Assembly: GCA_964563505.1 (NCBI GenBank)
Contig: CAZLXW010000013.1
Coordinates: 1-64,000, forward strand
DNA length: 64,000 nucleotides
Direction: 5' to 3'
Origin: UBA1351 sp964563505
GTDB lineage: Bacteria; Bacillota; Clostridia; Lachnospirales; Vallitaleaceae
This document shows positions 50,558-61,200 of the stretch, piece after piece. The notes beneath the pieces were generated by a model. The model saw nothing but the letters and a program-made list of their open reading frames with translations, had not been told where the DNA came from and searched no databases. The first letter of the stretch is position 1; each line of letters begins with the position of its first letter. Made by a program: the position numbers and the translations under genes.

Positions 50558-51954
50558 TGATTACGATTTATGACAAGAAGGAAAGTAACTTCTCAACCAA
50601 TGGTCTAGGTATTTTAGATAAGTGCTCAGAGTGTAAAACCCTAGAAAAGCTAAACGGAATATATGAAATTAAGCTCTCCTATCCCCTACATTTAGAGAAG
50701 AAAAAGTATCTAAAGCCCTTTAATATCATCAAAGCTGATGGACAGCTTTTTAGGATCTATCATGTGGAAAAAGACACACCCAGTAACCTTCTTAGGGTTA
50801 GTGGAAGGCATATCTTTTATGATCTTAATCATTATTTCATCGAAGATCGAAGGGCAGTAGATAAAAAGGCCATCGATGCTATGGAGATGGTTTTAGATGA
50901 AGCAGGTTTAACAGATATCTATACCATTGAAAGCGATATTGAAGCATTAAACACCCAGTATTTTATTAGAAGGTCAGCTTCTCAGGCCATGTTTATGGTG
51001 TCTAATAGGTGGAAGGGTGAGCTTTTCAGAGATAATTTTCATATAAAGATTAATGGAAGACACTTAAATGATAAAGGGGTTACTGTAGCCCATGGAAAAA
51101 ACATCACCGGAATTAACGAGAAGCTCAGTGCCGATGAGGTGCTAACAGGTATTTATCCTGTAGGGGCAGAAGGCTTAACCCTACCAGAGAAATATCTTAT
51201 TAATGCCCAGTGGTCAGGCGCAGATTATCCAGATTTTAAACTAATCAAGAGAGTAGACTTTAAAGAAGCCAAGGATGAAGAAAGCCTTAGACAAATGGCG
51301 GAGAACTACCTTTATGAACATGCAGGCTTCGCAGTTAATTATCAAGTGGATTTTATCCAGCTTGAACACACCAAGGAGTATGAGGAATATAAGCCGCTTT
51401 TAAAAGTAAGCATTGGAGACACTGTAACCGTAAAGCATAAGCTTCTTGGTGTAGATTTTAAAATAAAAGTGATCTCCATTGAAAAGGACATCCTAAGATC
51501 TCAAAACACCAAAGTGGAACTAGGAAAACCTCTTTATACACTTGACCAGTACATTGAGGAATTTAAAGAAAATGTCGATGAAAACTTTCAAGAAGTGGAT
51601 GAATCCATTGGTGGTATTAGGACTCAGCTAGATGATTTGGGAGTCTCTTATACCATTGTAAAAAATATAAGCATCGAAGAAAATATGATTCATGTCACCT
51701 ATGAAGTGGAGAGGGGCAGCACCCATCAGTATCATGCGGATTATAGTTTTACCTTAGATGACTCAGGGCGTATGACCAGCATCACCCTTGAGGGAATATT
51801 TTCAGAGCTATTACTAAAAGAAGTATCCACCCTCATAGTGGATATGACAAGTTTCGATATTGTTTACGCTGATGGGAAAAAGGCAAAATACAACTTTACC
51901 ACAGATAGTAGTGGCAGAATTACAGCAATAGAAAAGGTATGGGAGGGGGAGTAA
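50557..51954 (+). CDS. tail-associated protein (Tal, prophage endopeptidase tail family)
   Basis: Codes for 465 residues from ATG 50557, overlapping the Dit stop. MITIYDKKESNFSTNGLGIL and the CSECKTLEKLNGIYEIKLSYPL segment are typical of the gp18-like N-terminal domain that forms the tail tip. The last 120 residues (about YEVERGSTHQYHADYSF onward) are beta-rich. I see no clear hydrolase motif. Confidence 0.8.
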   Translation: MITIYDKKESNFSTNGLGILDKCSECKTLEKLNGIYEIKLSYPLHLEKKKYLKPFNIIKADGQLFRIYHVEKDTPSNLLRVSGRHIFYDLNHYFIEDRRAVDKKAIDAMEMVLDEAGLTDIYTIESDIEALNTQYFIRRSASQAMFMVSNRWKGELFRDNFHIKINGRHLNDKGVTVAHGKNITGINEKLSADEVLTGIYPVGAEGLTLPEKYLINAQWSGADYPDFKLIKRVDFKEAKDEESLRQMAENYLYEHAGFAVNYQVDFIQLEHTKEYEEYKPLLKVSIGDTVTVKHKLLGVDFKIKVISIEKDILRSQNTKVELGKPLYTLDQYIEEFKENVDENFQEVDESIGGIRTQLDDLGVSYTIVKNISIEENMIHVTYEVERGSTHQYHADYSFTLDDSGRMTSITLEGIFSELLLKEVSTLIVDMTSFDIVYADGKKAKYNFTTDSSGRITAIEKVWEGE

Positions 51955-51955
51955 A

Positions 51956-53026
51956 GTGACCTATCATGAAAGATTTAATAATACACTGGCCATATGGACA
52001 GCCTTTGGTGGTAGGGGAAATCTTATTCTTCCTATCCCAACCTTAAAGTGGGAAAAACGCTATTATCATGATTTTGGATATCCTCAAACCGGCAGTGCTA
52101 CAAGGATTGATGTTTTTGATAATGGTCTGGCGCAAATTGCCGTGTACCGAGCTTCTAGTCCTAGAATGTCATATTTTAACCATCAAACGGGGCAGTGGAC
52201 CATCGCCGATGTGCCTTGGTGGAATCATGGAATACCAGAAATTCTATGGGCGGGAGATGGTGTGTTTTTAGCTAGAATCGTAGGGCTTGCTAACATCATC
52301 GCTTCCTTTGACGGTATCACCTGGCATAATGCAGGATTTTGTAGAGGTGCCCAAAACCATATGGAAACAGGGGCTTACGACATTACAAGGAATGTAGGAG
52401 TAGTAAGCTGGTGGTGGTATAAGTCACCCGTCTATTACAGCTTTGATTCCCTTACGGAAAGAACAGAATGGACCCTTACAGGCTCTGATGGAAATTCTGT
52501 ACCGATTTTTAAGTATATGACTGCCCATAAAGGAAACTTTGTAGGGGTGGTTGGAGGAGATAAATCCATCGCTGTAGCAAGTTCTGCCACACCTTGGGCT
52601 TGGACTACTACCATTCCAGAAGATCCACTGGACCACAGGTATATGTATATTCGCTCTGTTAATAACAAACTCTTTGTCCACCGGTTTAGATACCATGGAT
52701 CGCCGGGGAATTTTAGTGTTAATCTATGTGTTCTAAACGATAGCGCCACCCAGCTGATTGAGACCAATCTATCCCACTATGGAGATTTGGCAGATAATAG
52801 AGCGCCAAATCCTCAAAATATAGTATGGATGAAGGACTGGGGGAAATACGCCCTCTTTACTCAAAATATGCTGTACGCTTCAGCGGACGGGATTTACTGG
52901 GAAGGGGTAGAGCAGCCGGGGTTCTCACTTTCACCTCATGGGAATATGTTTGGTGGTGCTATTTATGTACCGGGAGATGGCTTCTACGTTAAGGGCAATG
53001 GGTTCGTTTTTTTTGGGGCTTATTAA
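51956..53026 (+). CDS. probable tail-tip / receptor-binding protein, propeller-like
   Basis: Codes for 356 residues from GTG 51956 with GGAGGGGGA upstream. Rich in Trp, Tyr, Gly and Asn and without helices; units such as DGVFLARIVGLANIIASFDGITWHN, KGNFVGVVGGDKSIAVASS and WGKYALFTQNMLYASADGIYWEG repeat a strand-turn-strand plan like a beta-propeller. The order after Tal and before holin is that of host-recognition proteins. No named family recognised. Confidence 0.55.
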   Translation: MTYHERFNNTLAIWTAFGGRGNLILPIPTLKWEKRYYHDFGYPQTGSATRIDVFDNGLAQIAVYRASSPRMSYFNHQTGQWTIADVPWWNHGIPEILWAGDGVFLARIVGLANIIASFDGITWHNAGFCRGAQNHMETGAYDITRNVGVVSWWWYKSPVYYSFDSLTERTEWTLTGSDGNSVPIFKYMTAHKGNFVGVVGGDKSIAVASSATPWAWTTTIPEDPLDHRYMYIRSVNNKLFVHRFRYHGSPGNFSVNLCVLNDSATQLIETNLSHYGDLADNRAPNPQNIVWMKDWGKYALFTQNMLYASADGIYWEGVEQPGFSLSPHGNMFGGAIYVPGDGFYVKGNGFVFFGAY

Positions 53027-53053
53027 TCACAACAACTTAAGAAAAAGATAATG

Positions 53054-53078
53054 GCGTCCTTCGTGAGGACGTCTTTTT
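53054..53078 (+). terminator. intrinsic terminator after the tail genes
   Basis: CGTCCT-TCGTG-AGGACG followed by TCTTTTT. Confidence 0.85.
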
Positions 53079-53114
53079 AATAGATAAAACTTTTATGAAA
53101 GTGAGGGAAAGTAC

Positions 53115-53531
53115 ATGAGAGAAGTTTGGAATATTAGTCAGATGATATTTGCTGCCATCGGCGGATGGCTGGGCTGGTTTCTTGGAGGTTACGATGGGTT
53201 TTTATATGCTCTGATAGCTTTTGTGGTTATTGATTATATTACAGGTGTTCTTTGCTCAATTTTAGAAAAACACCTGTCCAGCGATGTAGGTGCTAGAGGG
53301 ATTTTTAAGAAAGTAGTGATTTTCTCTTTAGTAGGTGTGGCCCATATTATTGACCAGAACATCATCGGTGATGGCAGTGCCATTCGGACTGCAGTTATTT
53401 TCTTCTATTTATCCAATGAGGGAATCAGCATCATTGAAAATGCTACAAGGCTTGGACTACCTATACCTAAGAAACTGGTAGATGTTTTAGAACAGCTAAA
53501 AAGTGGAGGTGATAAGGATGGCACTAAGTAA
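53115..53531 (+). CDS. phage holin (toxin secretion / phage lysis family)
   Basis: Codes for 138 residues with three hydrophobic helices (FAAIGGWLGWFLGGYDG, ALIAFVVIDYITGVLCSIL, VVIFSLVGVAHII). DYITG plus KHLSSDVGARGIFKK is the family hallmark shared with TcdE-like holins. It makes the lesion that releases the amidase. Overlaps the amidase start by 14 bases. Confidence 0.9.
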   Translation: MREVWNISQMIFAAIGGWLGWFLGGYDGFLYALIAFVVIDYITGVLCSILEKHLSSDVGARGIFKKVVIFSLVGVAHIIDQNIIGDGSAIRTAVIFFYLSNEGISIIENATRLGLPIPKKLVDVLEQLKSGGDKDGTK

Positions 53532-54510
53532 TCTAAAAACAAAGTTCATGACCAGAAATGATTGCTATACAGCAGGAAGGAAAATTACTCCTAAAGGCAT
53601 TATGATCCACTCCACAGCAACACCTGGTGTAATGGCGGCTGCTTGGTTCAGTAGATGGAATAAGTCCTTTAGAGCCGGAGAGATTAACAGGCAGGTTTGT
53701 GTCCATGCCTTTTTAGACGATAAAGAAATATGGCAGTACCTTCCTTGGAATCACAGGGGCTGGCATGCAGGTGGTGCTGCCAATAATAGTTATATAGGGA
53801 TTGAAATCTGCGAGCCGAGAGGACACTCCTATCAAGGATCCACTATGGTGAACTATGATGTAAAAAAGAATGAAGCCTACTTTAGAGCTGCCTGGAAAAA
53901 TGCAGTAGACTTATGTGTTTTTCTTTGTAAGGAATATGGTCTGACGGAGAAGGATATCATAGGTCACGCTGAAGGTCACAGGCAGGGTATAGCCAGCAAT
54001 CATGCAGACCCCATGCACTGGTATCCAAAGCATGGTGAGAGTATGGATACCTTTAGGGCTGAAGTAAAGAAAGGTCTTACAACAGGTATTTCTATTGATA
54101 GTGAAGATGATCTAGAAGCTGGAGATATTGTAGAAATTAAAGCCTCAGCTAAACGCTATTATCCAAATGGGCCTATTATTCCAAATTGGGTGAAATGGAA
54201 CTATCATTTAATCACTCAAGATAAGTCTGGCAATAGGCCGGTTATTAAAGGTGGAAAAGAATGTGTTCTCTTAGGTAGGACCATTCTTAAAAGTAACATG
54301 GATGAAAAAGATGGCATTATGACCTGGGCAGATAAAGACATTTTAGATTTAGTGAGTAAAGGTGTAGAGGTAGAGCCTAAGCCTGAAACGAAAACTACTC
54401 AAAAGTTCTATCGGGTCCAGGTAGGGGCCTTTAGTAAAAAAGAGAATGCTAAGGCTCTAATGGATCGCCTTAAAAAGGCAGGATTTGATGCCTATATGAA
54501 ATACGATTAA
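53518..54510 (+). CDS. N-acetylmuramoyl-L-alanine amidase with SPOR domain (endolysin)
   Basis: Codes for 330 residues from ATG 53518 with GGAGGTGA upstream. Amidase_2 zinc ligands: GIMIHSTATPG, HRGWHAGG, IGIEICEPRGH and GHAEGHRQGIASNHADP. A middle SH3-like part (DIVEIKASAKRYYPNG) and a C-terminal SPOR domain (FYRVQVGAFSKKENAKALMDRL) bind the wall. Endolysin of the prophage. Confidence 0.9.
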   Translation: MALSNLKTKFMTRNDCYTAGRKITPKGIMIHSTATPGVMAAAWFSRWNKSFRAGEINRQVCVHAFLDDKEIWQYLPWNHRGWHAGGAANNSYIGIEICEPRGHSYQGSTMVNYDVKKNEAYFRAAWKNAVDLCVFLCKEYGLTEKDIIGHAEGHRQGIASNHADPMHWYPKHGESMDTFRAEVKKGLTTGISIDSEDDLEAGDIVEIKASAKRYYPNGPIIPNWVKWNYHLITQDKSGNRPVIKGGKECVLLGRTILKSNMDEKDGIMTWADKDILDLVSKGVEVEPKPETKTTQKFYRVQVGAFSKKENAKALMDRLKKAGFDAYMKYD

Positions 54511-54529
54511 GAAAAATTTTTAAATTTAG

Positions 54530-54565
54530 AGCCGGTGTTATCCCCTTAGCATCGGCTTATTTTTA
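54530..54565 (+). terminator. intrinsic terminator after the lysis genes
   Basis: AGCCGGTG paired with CATCGGCT (one G-U), then TTATTTTT. Confidence 0.85.
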
Positions 54566-54643
54566 TCCCTATATATAGTAGATAAATAGTAGAAATGACT
54601 TGCATTATCCGAGCAGATAAGTGATATATACTATGACGCCAAT

Positions 54644-54682
54644 ACCCTGAACCCTTTATTTATGGGCGTTTCAGGGTTTTAA
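54644..54682 (+). terminator. second terminator / hairpin before the recombinase genes
   Basis: ACCCTGAA paired with TTCAGGGT, with an inner CCC/GGG pair, then TTTAATTTT. The interval 54566-54643 contains ACTTGCATTATC, repeated before the third recombinase at about 58132; att or promoter use is possible. Confidence 0.7.
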
Positions 54683-54757
54683 TTTTAAACTAGGTGTTTG
54701 GATGACAACTTAAAATATTTTAAAAGAGTGGCTTACTAAACGAAAGGAGGAATAAAC

Positions 54758-56386
54758 GTGGAAACCAATACTACAGAACGCATGATAGATACAGATGATG
54801 GAATCTTTAGATATGGACCTTCTAGGACAAGATCCAGTGAGTTTAGTTATGGGAATTTAGCAATCGACAGTCAAAGGCTTAGAGTGGCTTCTTATTGCAG
54901 GGTAAGTACAGAAGAAGAACTGCAGATGAATTCTTTGGACAACCAAATTGTCCACTACACCAATTACATCCGCTCCAACCCACAGTGGCAGTTTGCTGGT
55001 ATCTTTTCAGACCGAGGAAAATCAGGAACAATGATGGAGAGCCGAGCAGGATTTAATAAAATGATTCGCTACGCAATGGCTGGAAAGATTGATTTGATTA
55101 TCTGTAAATCCATCTCAAGGTTTGCAAGAAATGTGATGGATACCTTGAAAGTAGTAAGAGACCTTAAAGAGAGAAATATTTTTGTACTATTCGAGAAAGA
55201 AAATTTTCATACGGGAGATATGCAGAGTGAATTCATCCTTACCATGCTTGCTGCAACGGCTCAGGAAGAAAGCCGAAGTATATCAGAAAATATTAGCTGG
55301 GCAACATCAAAACGTTTTGAACAGGGAGAAGCCAGATTTGCAAGAATCCTAGGCTACAAAAAGATAAAAGGAAAGCCCTGGGTCATTGACGAAAGAGAAG
55401 CTTCAACAGTGAGAGAAATCTTTAGACAATACTTAGAGGGTAAGACACCTACGGAAATTGCAAATTATTTGATACGCAACAATTATGTAAAAGTAAATGG
55501 TAGAAGAGACTGGACCAATGTGGCCATTATATCCATCCTTAGAAATGAAAAATATGTGGGAGATGTTCTTTGCCAAAAGACATACACAGAAGATTATCTA
55601 ACCCATAAAACACGAGTGAATCAAGGAGAAAAAACCCAGTACCTTATCCAAAATAATCATGAAAGAATCATTGATAGGGAGACATTTGATAAAGTCCAAA
55701 AGATGCTTAAGCCAAAATCTAAGGGTGTTAAGCGAGGGCCGAGTAAACGGTATGATTTAACGGGAAGAGTTGCTTGCTCAGAGTGTGGCGCTAACTTTCA
55801 CCGTTACAAAACCAGAGGTTATGTTACATGGCGCTGTAGCAATCGCAGGAAAAGCACTCGACTATGTAAAATGACAAGTGTTGGGGAAGAAATTCTATTA
55901 AAGGTACTTAAACAAGCCTTTATAGAAAAGCATGAAATCGACCCTAAGAGTTCAGGAAAAAGGCAGATTATAAAGCTGATGAAAAACCTACAAAATACAG
56001 ATGTATTAAGAGATGGAGAACAGAACCGCTTAAGGCTTGAACTTGAAAAAGCCCTCTTTGCTGAAAGTATGGCTGTGCTGGATAATAAAGATGAAAAAGA
56101 ACTAAAAGACCACAGAGAAGCTATCGAAAAAACCATAGCAGAAAAAGAAGTATGGTGGAGATTGGTTGATGCAGATGACCCTTATAGAAAAGAAGCACTA
56201 GAAGAGCTAGCGAAAATAAAAGATGCTGCTAATCCCTTAACGGAACTGTATAAAAAGCTGGATAATATTAAATTCTTAAGAGCCTGGATGACACGCATAG
56301 AAGCGAAGTCATCTTTTTTATTTTCCATCACATGGGTGAGCGGTGAGGAAACAGAAGTTGAAGCCAGTGAAGGAGGAGATGATTAA
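54758..56386 (+). CDS. large serine recombinase 1
   Basis: Codes for 542 residues from GTG 54758 with AAAGGAGG at 54743-54750. Catalytic domain RLRVASYCRVSTEEE (Ser50), SDRGKSGTMMESRAGFNKM, ICKSISRFARN and AQEESRSISENI; recombinase domain with LGYKKIKGK and a zinc ribbon CSECGANFHRYKTRGYVTWRC; C-terminal coiled coil. Catalyses site-specific integration or excision through a Ser-DNA link. TAATG overlap with the next recombinase. Confidence 0.9.
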   Translation: METNTTERMIDTDDGIFRYGPSRTRSSEFSYGNLAIDSQRLRVASYCRVSTEEELQMNSLDNQIVHYTNYIRSNPQWQFAGIFSDRGKSGTMMESRAGFNKMIRYAMAGKIDLIICKSISRFARNVMDTLKVVRDLKERNIFVLFEKENFHTGDMQSEFILTMLAATAQEESRSISENISWATSKRFEQGEARFARILGYKKIKGKPWVIDEREASTVREIFRQYLEGKTPTEIANYLIRNNYVKVNGRRDWTNVAIISILRNEKYVGDVLCQKTYTEDYLTHKTRVNQGEKTQYLIQNNHERIIDRETFDKVQKMLKPKSKGVKRGPSKRYDLTGRVACSECGANFHRYKTRGYVTWRCSNRRKSTRLCKMTSVGEEILLKVLKQAFIEKHEIDPKSSGKRQIIKLMKNLQNTDVLRDGEQNRLRLELEKALFAESMAVLDNKDEKELKDHREAIEKTIAEKEVWWRLVDADDPYRKEALEELAKIKDAANPLTELYKKLDNIKFLRAWMTRIEAKSSFLFSITWVSGEETEVEASEGGDD

Positions 56387-58071
56387 TGAACACAGGGCAA
56401 ATAGAGAGAGCGCCAACAGCTAGAGTTAGGGTAATTCCAGCTAGGACAAGGACCCCTAGAGATGAAGAACACTTTGATGGCCAAAAGAAGCGAATCGGCG
56501 TTTATGTACGTGTATCAACAGATTCAGCCATGCAGGCCACCAGTTATGACATTCAAGTATCCTACTTTAAAGAATATGTAGAGAAAAATCCAAACTGGCA
56601 GCTTGTAGAAATCTTTGCAGACGAAGGCTTGTCAGGCACCTCAACAAAAAACCGTGTTGAATTTAACCGAATGATTGAAAGGTGTAAAAACAAGGAAATC
56701 GACTATATCATAACCAAGTCCATCAGTAGATTCGCTAGGAATACCCTAGACTGCCTTCACTACATTAGAATGCTTAAAAATCTAGGCATTGGGATATTTT
56801 TCCAAAAAGAAAATCTCGATACATTGGACAGTAAGAGTGAATTATTTTTGACGATTTTATCATCGATGGCTCAGGAAGAGTCCCGCTCCATTTCTGAAAA
56901 CACCAAGTGGGGAGTACAGAAAAGGTTCCAACAAGGGAAAGCTCATATCCCCACCACCTACTTTCTAGGCTACACAGAGGATGAAGATGGGAACATTATT
57001 ATCGATGAAAAACAGGCTAAGGTTGTAAGGCGAATATACAAAGAACTCCTTGAAGGTAAGGGGACACCAACCATTGCCAAGGGGCTGATGAAAGATAAGA
57101 TTAGAACCGCCAGAAACAAGAAAACCTGGACTTCTGATGCTGTTCTCAAGATCCTTAAAAACGAAAAGTACAAAGGCGACTGCTTAGCACAAAAGACCGT
57201 AACCGTAGATTATCTCACCCATGAAAGGGTCAGAAACAAAGAGCACCAGCCTCAGTACTATATAAGAAATCACCACCCAGCAATCATCAGCGAGGAAGAC
57301 TGGGAAAAGGTCCAGGAAGAACTGACAAGACGTAACAAGATGCTAAGGGATCCAGATAATAAATACAGCATGACTTACAGCGGAGCGGCACCTTTTTCAA
57401 ACAAGCTCTTTTGTGGGGAGTGCGGAAGGCCAGTTACTAGAAGGAGGCTTACCACCCACTTTGGAGAAGAGAGGATTCCAGCTAAGTTTACTGCTTGGCA
57501 CTGCAGGGCAGCTTCCAAGAGAGACAAAGAGTTTACAGATTGTAGCTGTAGTTATATTTGGGAAGAAGAACTAGAAAAAGCTTTTATGAAATTACTCTTT
57601 GATATTAAGAAAGATAAAAACCGTCTACTGAAAGATGTTGAGCTTGCTATCGAGGAAGCCTCATTAACAGAAGAGGAAGAACGTAGGCTAAATGAACTAG
57701 GCATTCAAATAGAAAGAATTGCTGATAAAATAACGGAAATGGCAACGAGAGCTTCAGGAGGAAATGAAGTTGTTTATGAAGCTACTATGAGACACATGAT
57801 CTATGAGCAGGAAATCCTACAGATGGAGTACGATGGGCTAAATGAAAATAAAAAAGAAAGCGAATATCTAAAAGAGAATATTAAAATCTTACTTGAAGAT
57901 TTAGAAAAAATAGAAGGCCAAGAGGAACCCTTTAATGAAGAACTTTTTAAGAGGACCGTAGAAAGGGGAACGGTATTTGCGAAGTGGCAGGTAGAGCTTC
58001 ACTTAAAATGCGGAGTCTCCTACAAGGTATCTGTTAAAAGAAGACCACAAAGGAGCAAAAAGGAAAAATAA
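56386..58071 (+). CDS. large serine recombinase 2
   Basis: Codes for 561 residues. Ser44 in RIGVYVRVSTDS, DEGLSGTSTKNRVEFNRMI, TKSISRFARNTLDCL and AQEESRSISENTKWG form the intact active site; zinc ribbon CGECGRPVTRRR with a later WHCRAASKR and CSC; coiled coil near the end (EDLEKIEGQEEPFNEELF). Translationally coupled to recombinase 1, so the two may act as a pair, as CcrA/CcrB do in SCCmec. Confidence 0.9.
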   Translation: MNTGQIERAPTARVRVIPARTRTPRDEEHFDGQKKRIGVYVRVSTDSAMQATSYDIQVSYFKEYVEKNPNWQLVEIFADEGLSGTSTKNRVEFNRMIERCKNKEIDYIITKSISRFARNTLDCLHYIRMLKNLGIGIFFQKENLDTLDSKSELFLTILSSMAQEESRSISENTKWGVQKRFQQGKAHIPTTYFLGYTEDEDGNIIIDEKQAKVVRRIYKELLEGKGTPTIAKGLMKDKIRTARNKKTWTSDAVLKILKNEKYKGDCLAQKTVTVDYLTHERVRNKEHQPQYYIRNHHPAIISEEDWEKVQEELTRRNKMLRDPDNKYSMTYSGAAPFSNKLFCGECGRPVTRRRLTTHFGEERIPAKFTAWHCRAASKRDKEFTDCSCSYIWEEELEKAFMKLLFDIKKDKNRLLKDVELAIEEASLTEEEERRLNELGIQIERIADKITEMATRASGGNEVVYEATMRHMIYEQEILQMEYDGLNENKKESEYLKENIKILLEDLEKIEGQEEPFNEELFKRTVERGTVFAKWQVELHLKCGVSYKVSVKRRPQRSKKEK

Positions 58072-58150
58072 CCCCAAAAAGAATAGAAAAAAGTAAGTAA
58101 ATGAAAATAACTTCTTTCATACCAGAGATAGTACTTGCATTATCTTTGGA

Positions 58151-58197
58151 CTAGAGCCATTAATAACATACCTGCTATTTTAGCAGGATCGCTCTAG
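58151..58197 (+). promoter_or_regulatory. nested inverted repeats before the third recombinase
   Basis: Outer CTAGAGC (58151) / GCTCTAG (58191) encloses a perfect CCTGCTA-TTT-TAGCAGG hairpin (58171-58187). The AAAGGAG ribosome site begins directly behind it, so folding could control translation; no T-run follows. Confidence 0.6.
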
Positions 58198-58214
58198 AGA
58201 AAGGAGTTTTTATT

Positions 58215-61200
58215 TTGGAAAGAAAAACAGTGGAAGTGCTGTGGCCTTCAGTGAAGGAAGAGACAGTTGAGAAAAAAAGTGAAAAGTTAAGGGTTGCTGC
58301 CTATTGTAGGGCGAGCGATATTTATGGCGATGACAAAAGGAGTTCTTTAGAAAACCAGATGGATTATTACTCAAAGTACATCCTCCAACATGAAGATTAT
58401 AAACTGGTAGGCATTTACTACGATAGTGGCGTTTCAGGCATGACTGTACAAAAAAGACCTGGATTTAAAAGACTTATTAGACATTGCCTTGAAGGCCGAA
58501 TTGATGTAGTAATAACAAAGAGCATCTCAAGGTTTTCTAGAAACTCCAAAGATTTGCTTGAAACTGTAGAGTTATTAAAAGAACATAATATTACTGTAAT
58601 ATTCGAGAAAGAAAAAATTGACTCCATGAAAACAAGGAACAAGTTTTTTCTTACAGCGTTATCAGCTGTTTATCAGCAAGAGTCATTAGAGATATCAGCA
58701 AATAATAAATTGAGTGCTGAAAACAGGAATAAAATGGGCAGACCGATTTTCCGAAACCAGTATGGTTATCGAGTGGTTGAAATTGATGGAAGGAAGACTT
58801 TTGAGATTGTTGATGAAGAAGCAAGGGCGATTAAATATATATACAAAAGATTTCTTGAAGGTAACAGTACAACAAAAATTGCATTAGAACTCACAGAAAG
58901 TGGTATTAGAACGCCATCTGGCAATGAAATATGGCGAGGTACAAGCATTAAAAATATCCTTACGAACAACAATTATTTGGGGGACCGGTTAACCAATGAG
59001 TATGTAAGTTTGTTAATGGAAAGAAGATACATTCGCAATGAAGGGCAGGAAAATCGGTATTATATTAAGAATACTCATCCTGCTATTATTGATGAAGAAG
59101 CATTTCATAAGGTGCAAGAAATGTTAGAAAGTAAGCAAGTGACCAGTAAACCTCCTATGAAGAATTATCCACTTTCAAAGAGAATAATATGTGCTTACTG
59201 TGGATGGCCATATTACCATAGCGAAAAAAGAAATAAACATCGTTGGAAATGCGGCTTAAAGGGTGAGCATGCTACTTTATGTGAGTCAAACTCTTTAGTG
59301 GAAACGACACTAAATGAAATGATGAAGCGGGCCTTGGATGAAAGATATGATTTTCAGAAACCAGGTGCTCTCAAACGATTAAAACAGGATCTTGAACGCC
59401 TTAATAATAACGACCGGTTTGAACTTCATCGGATGAGCAATTTGATGAGTCTACTATCAGCAAAGGAAGAGTTGGCCATTTCAGAAGGAATAGAGAGAGA
59501 CCTATTGATAGCAAAGGTGGAAAAAATAGAAAGTGAAATTCTAGCCTTTGAAGATTTAGCTTCAAAGATTGAAGAAGATAGAGTGTACAGAGAAAATGCC
59601 GTAGAAATGATTGTAAAGAGCAAGACTTTAGAAGACTTTATTAAGTCTTTAGACGCATCAATTCTACGGGCTTGGATTATGGAAATTAGTGTATTGACTA
59701 AGAATGATTTTAAAGTAAGGTGGTTAGATGATTCCTACGAAGAACTGGGTGACTATATTTCCATTAAGGAGAAAAGAAGTTTTAAGCTTAGCGAATCAAA
59801 AAAACAAAAGGCAGGAATAAGTATTTTTAGAGAAGTTGATAAAGAGCCTATCGAAGATAAAAAGACTGAGAAAAGAGATGATGAAAGGAGGAGTGAAGAA
59901 GTGGAAATCATCGAGATTCAAAATAAACCTTCCACAGAACTTATAGATAAAATAAAGAAAAAATATAAAGAGAGCGCCACAGACATTTTAAAAATAGAAC
60001 CGAAAAAAACTAAGAAGAAAACTAGGGTAGGGGTATATGCAAGAGTCAGCACCAGAGAACCAGATCAATTGGGGTCCTTAGAAGCTCAGGTCGCTTATTA
60101 TACTTTTGCTTTGCTAAAGGACCCAAATAATCAGTTAGTGAGGATCTATGCAGACGAAGGTGTTTCAGGCACCAATGCAAAAAAACGATCAGGATTTCAG
60201 AAAATGATTAAAGACTGCGAAAATGGGAAAATCGATAGGATAGTAACTAAATCAATATCAAGGTTTGCTAGGAATACTGTCGATGCCTTAGAGTATGTCA
60301 GAAAGTTAAAAGAGTATAAAGTTTCCATCTATTTTGAGAAAGAAGGAATCGATACGGCAAAAGAAGACGGAGAAGTGCTTTTAACTGTGTACAGTGCCTT
60401 AGCTCAAGAAGAATCAAGAAGCCTTGGGGAGAGTATTTCTTGGGGTAAAAAGGCACTGGCTAAAAGAGGCATAGTAAGACATAATGCCAGAACTTATGGC
60501 TACGATTTCAATAAAGACCGGAGTTGGTACATTGTTGAAGAAGAGGCGAAAGTAGTTAGATCGATCTTTGAGCGGTATATAAATGGAATAAGGACACCTC
60601 AGATTAGCAGGGATTTAACGATAGAAGGAATACCGACTATGAAGGAGGGATCTTCGTGGGATGCAAAGAGGATAAGTACTATACTCAATAACATAAGTTA
60701 TACAGGAGACCTTCTCTATCAGAAAAACTATACAAAGGATACTTTTACAAGCAGATCAAAACAGAACTTTGGTGAGGTCCCCCAGCTATTGATTGAAGAT
60801 CACCACCCTGCGATTGTTGATAAAGCAATTTGGTATAAAGCGCAAAGTATCATGGAGAAAAGAAGAAATCCTAAAACGAATAGCAAAAGAAGTCATGATA
60901 AGGAAGAATTCTTTTCAAGGTTTATTTGCTCGAATTGTGGAAATTTTTATGCCCATGTGCTTTTGGTAACAAAACATAAGTGGAGATGCAAAGCTTCTTT
61001 AAAGAAAGAACCATTAGCTTGTTGCGATGCTGGATATATTGAAGAACCGGAGATTATAAAACAATTTATGAAAATGCTAATTGAATGTAAAAAAGACAGT
61101 AGTTTTAAATCTCTTATCGAAGAAAAAATTGAAGAAAAAAGTTTAACAAGAAATGAAAAACAGCTATTGTCTTATTTGGAGGAAGAGATTCAAAAGAGAT

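Noticed and set aside
54566..54757. attP core next to recombinase 1
   Set aside because: Large serine recombinases use short cores that cannot be seen without attL/attR comparison; only a 12-bp repeat with 58132 is visible, too little for a claim.
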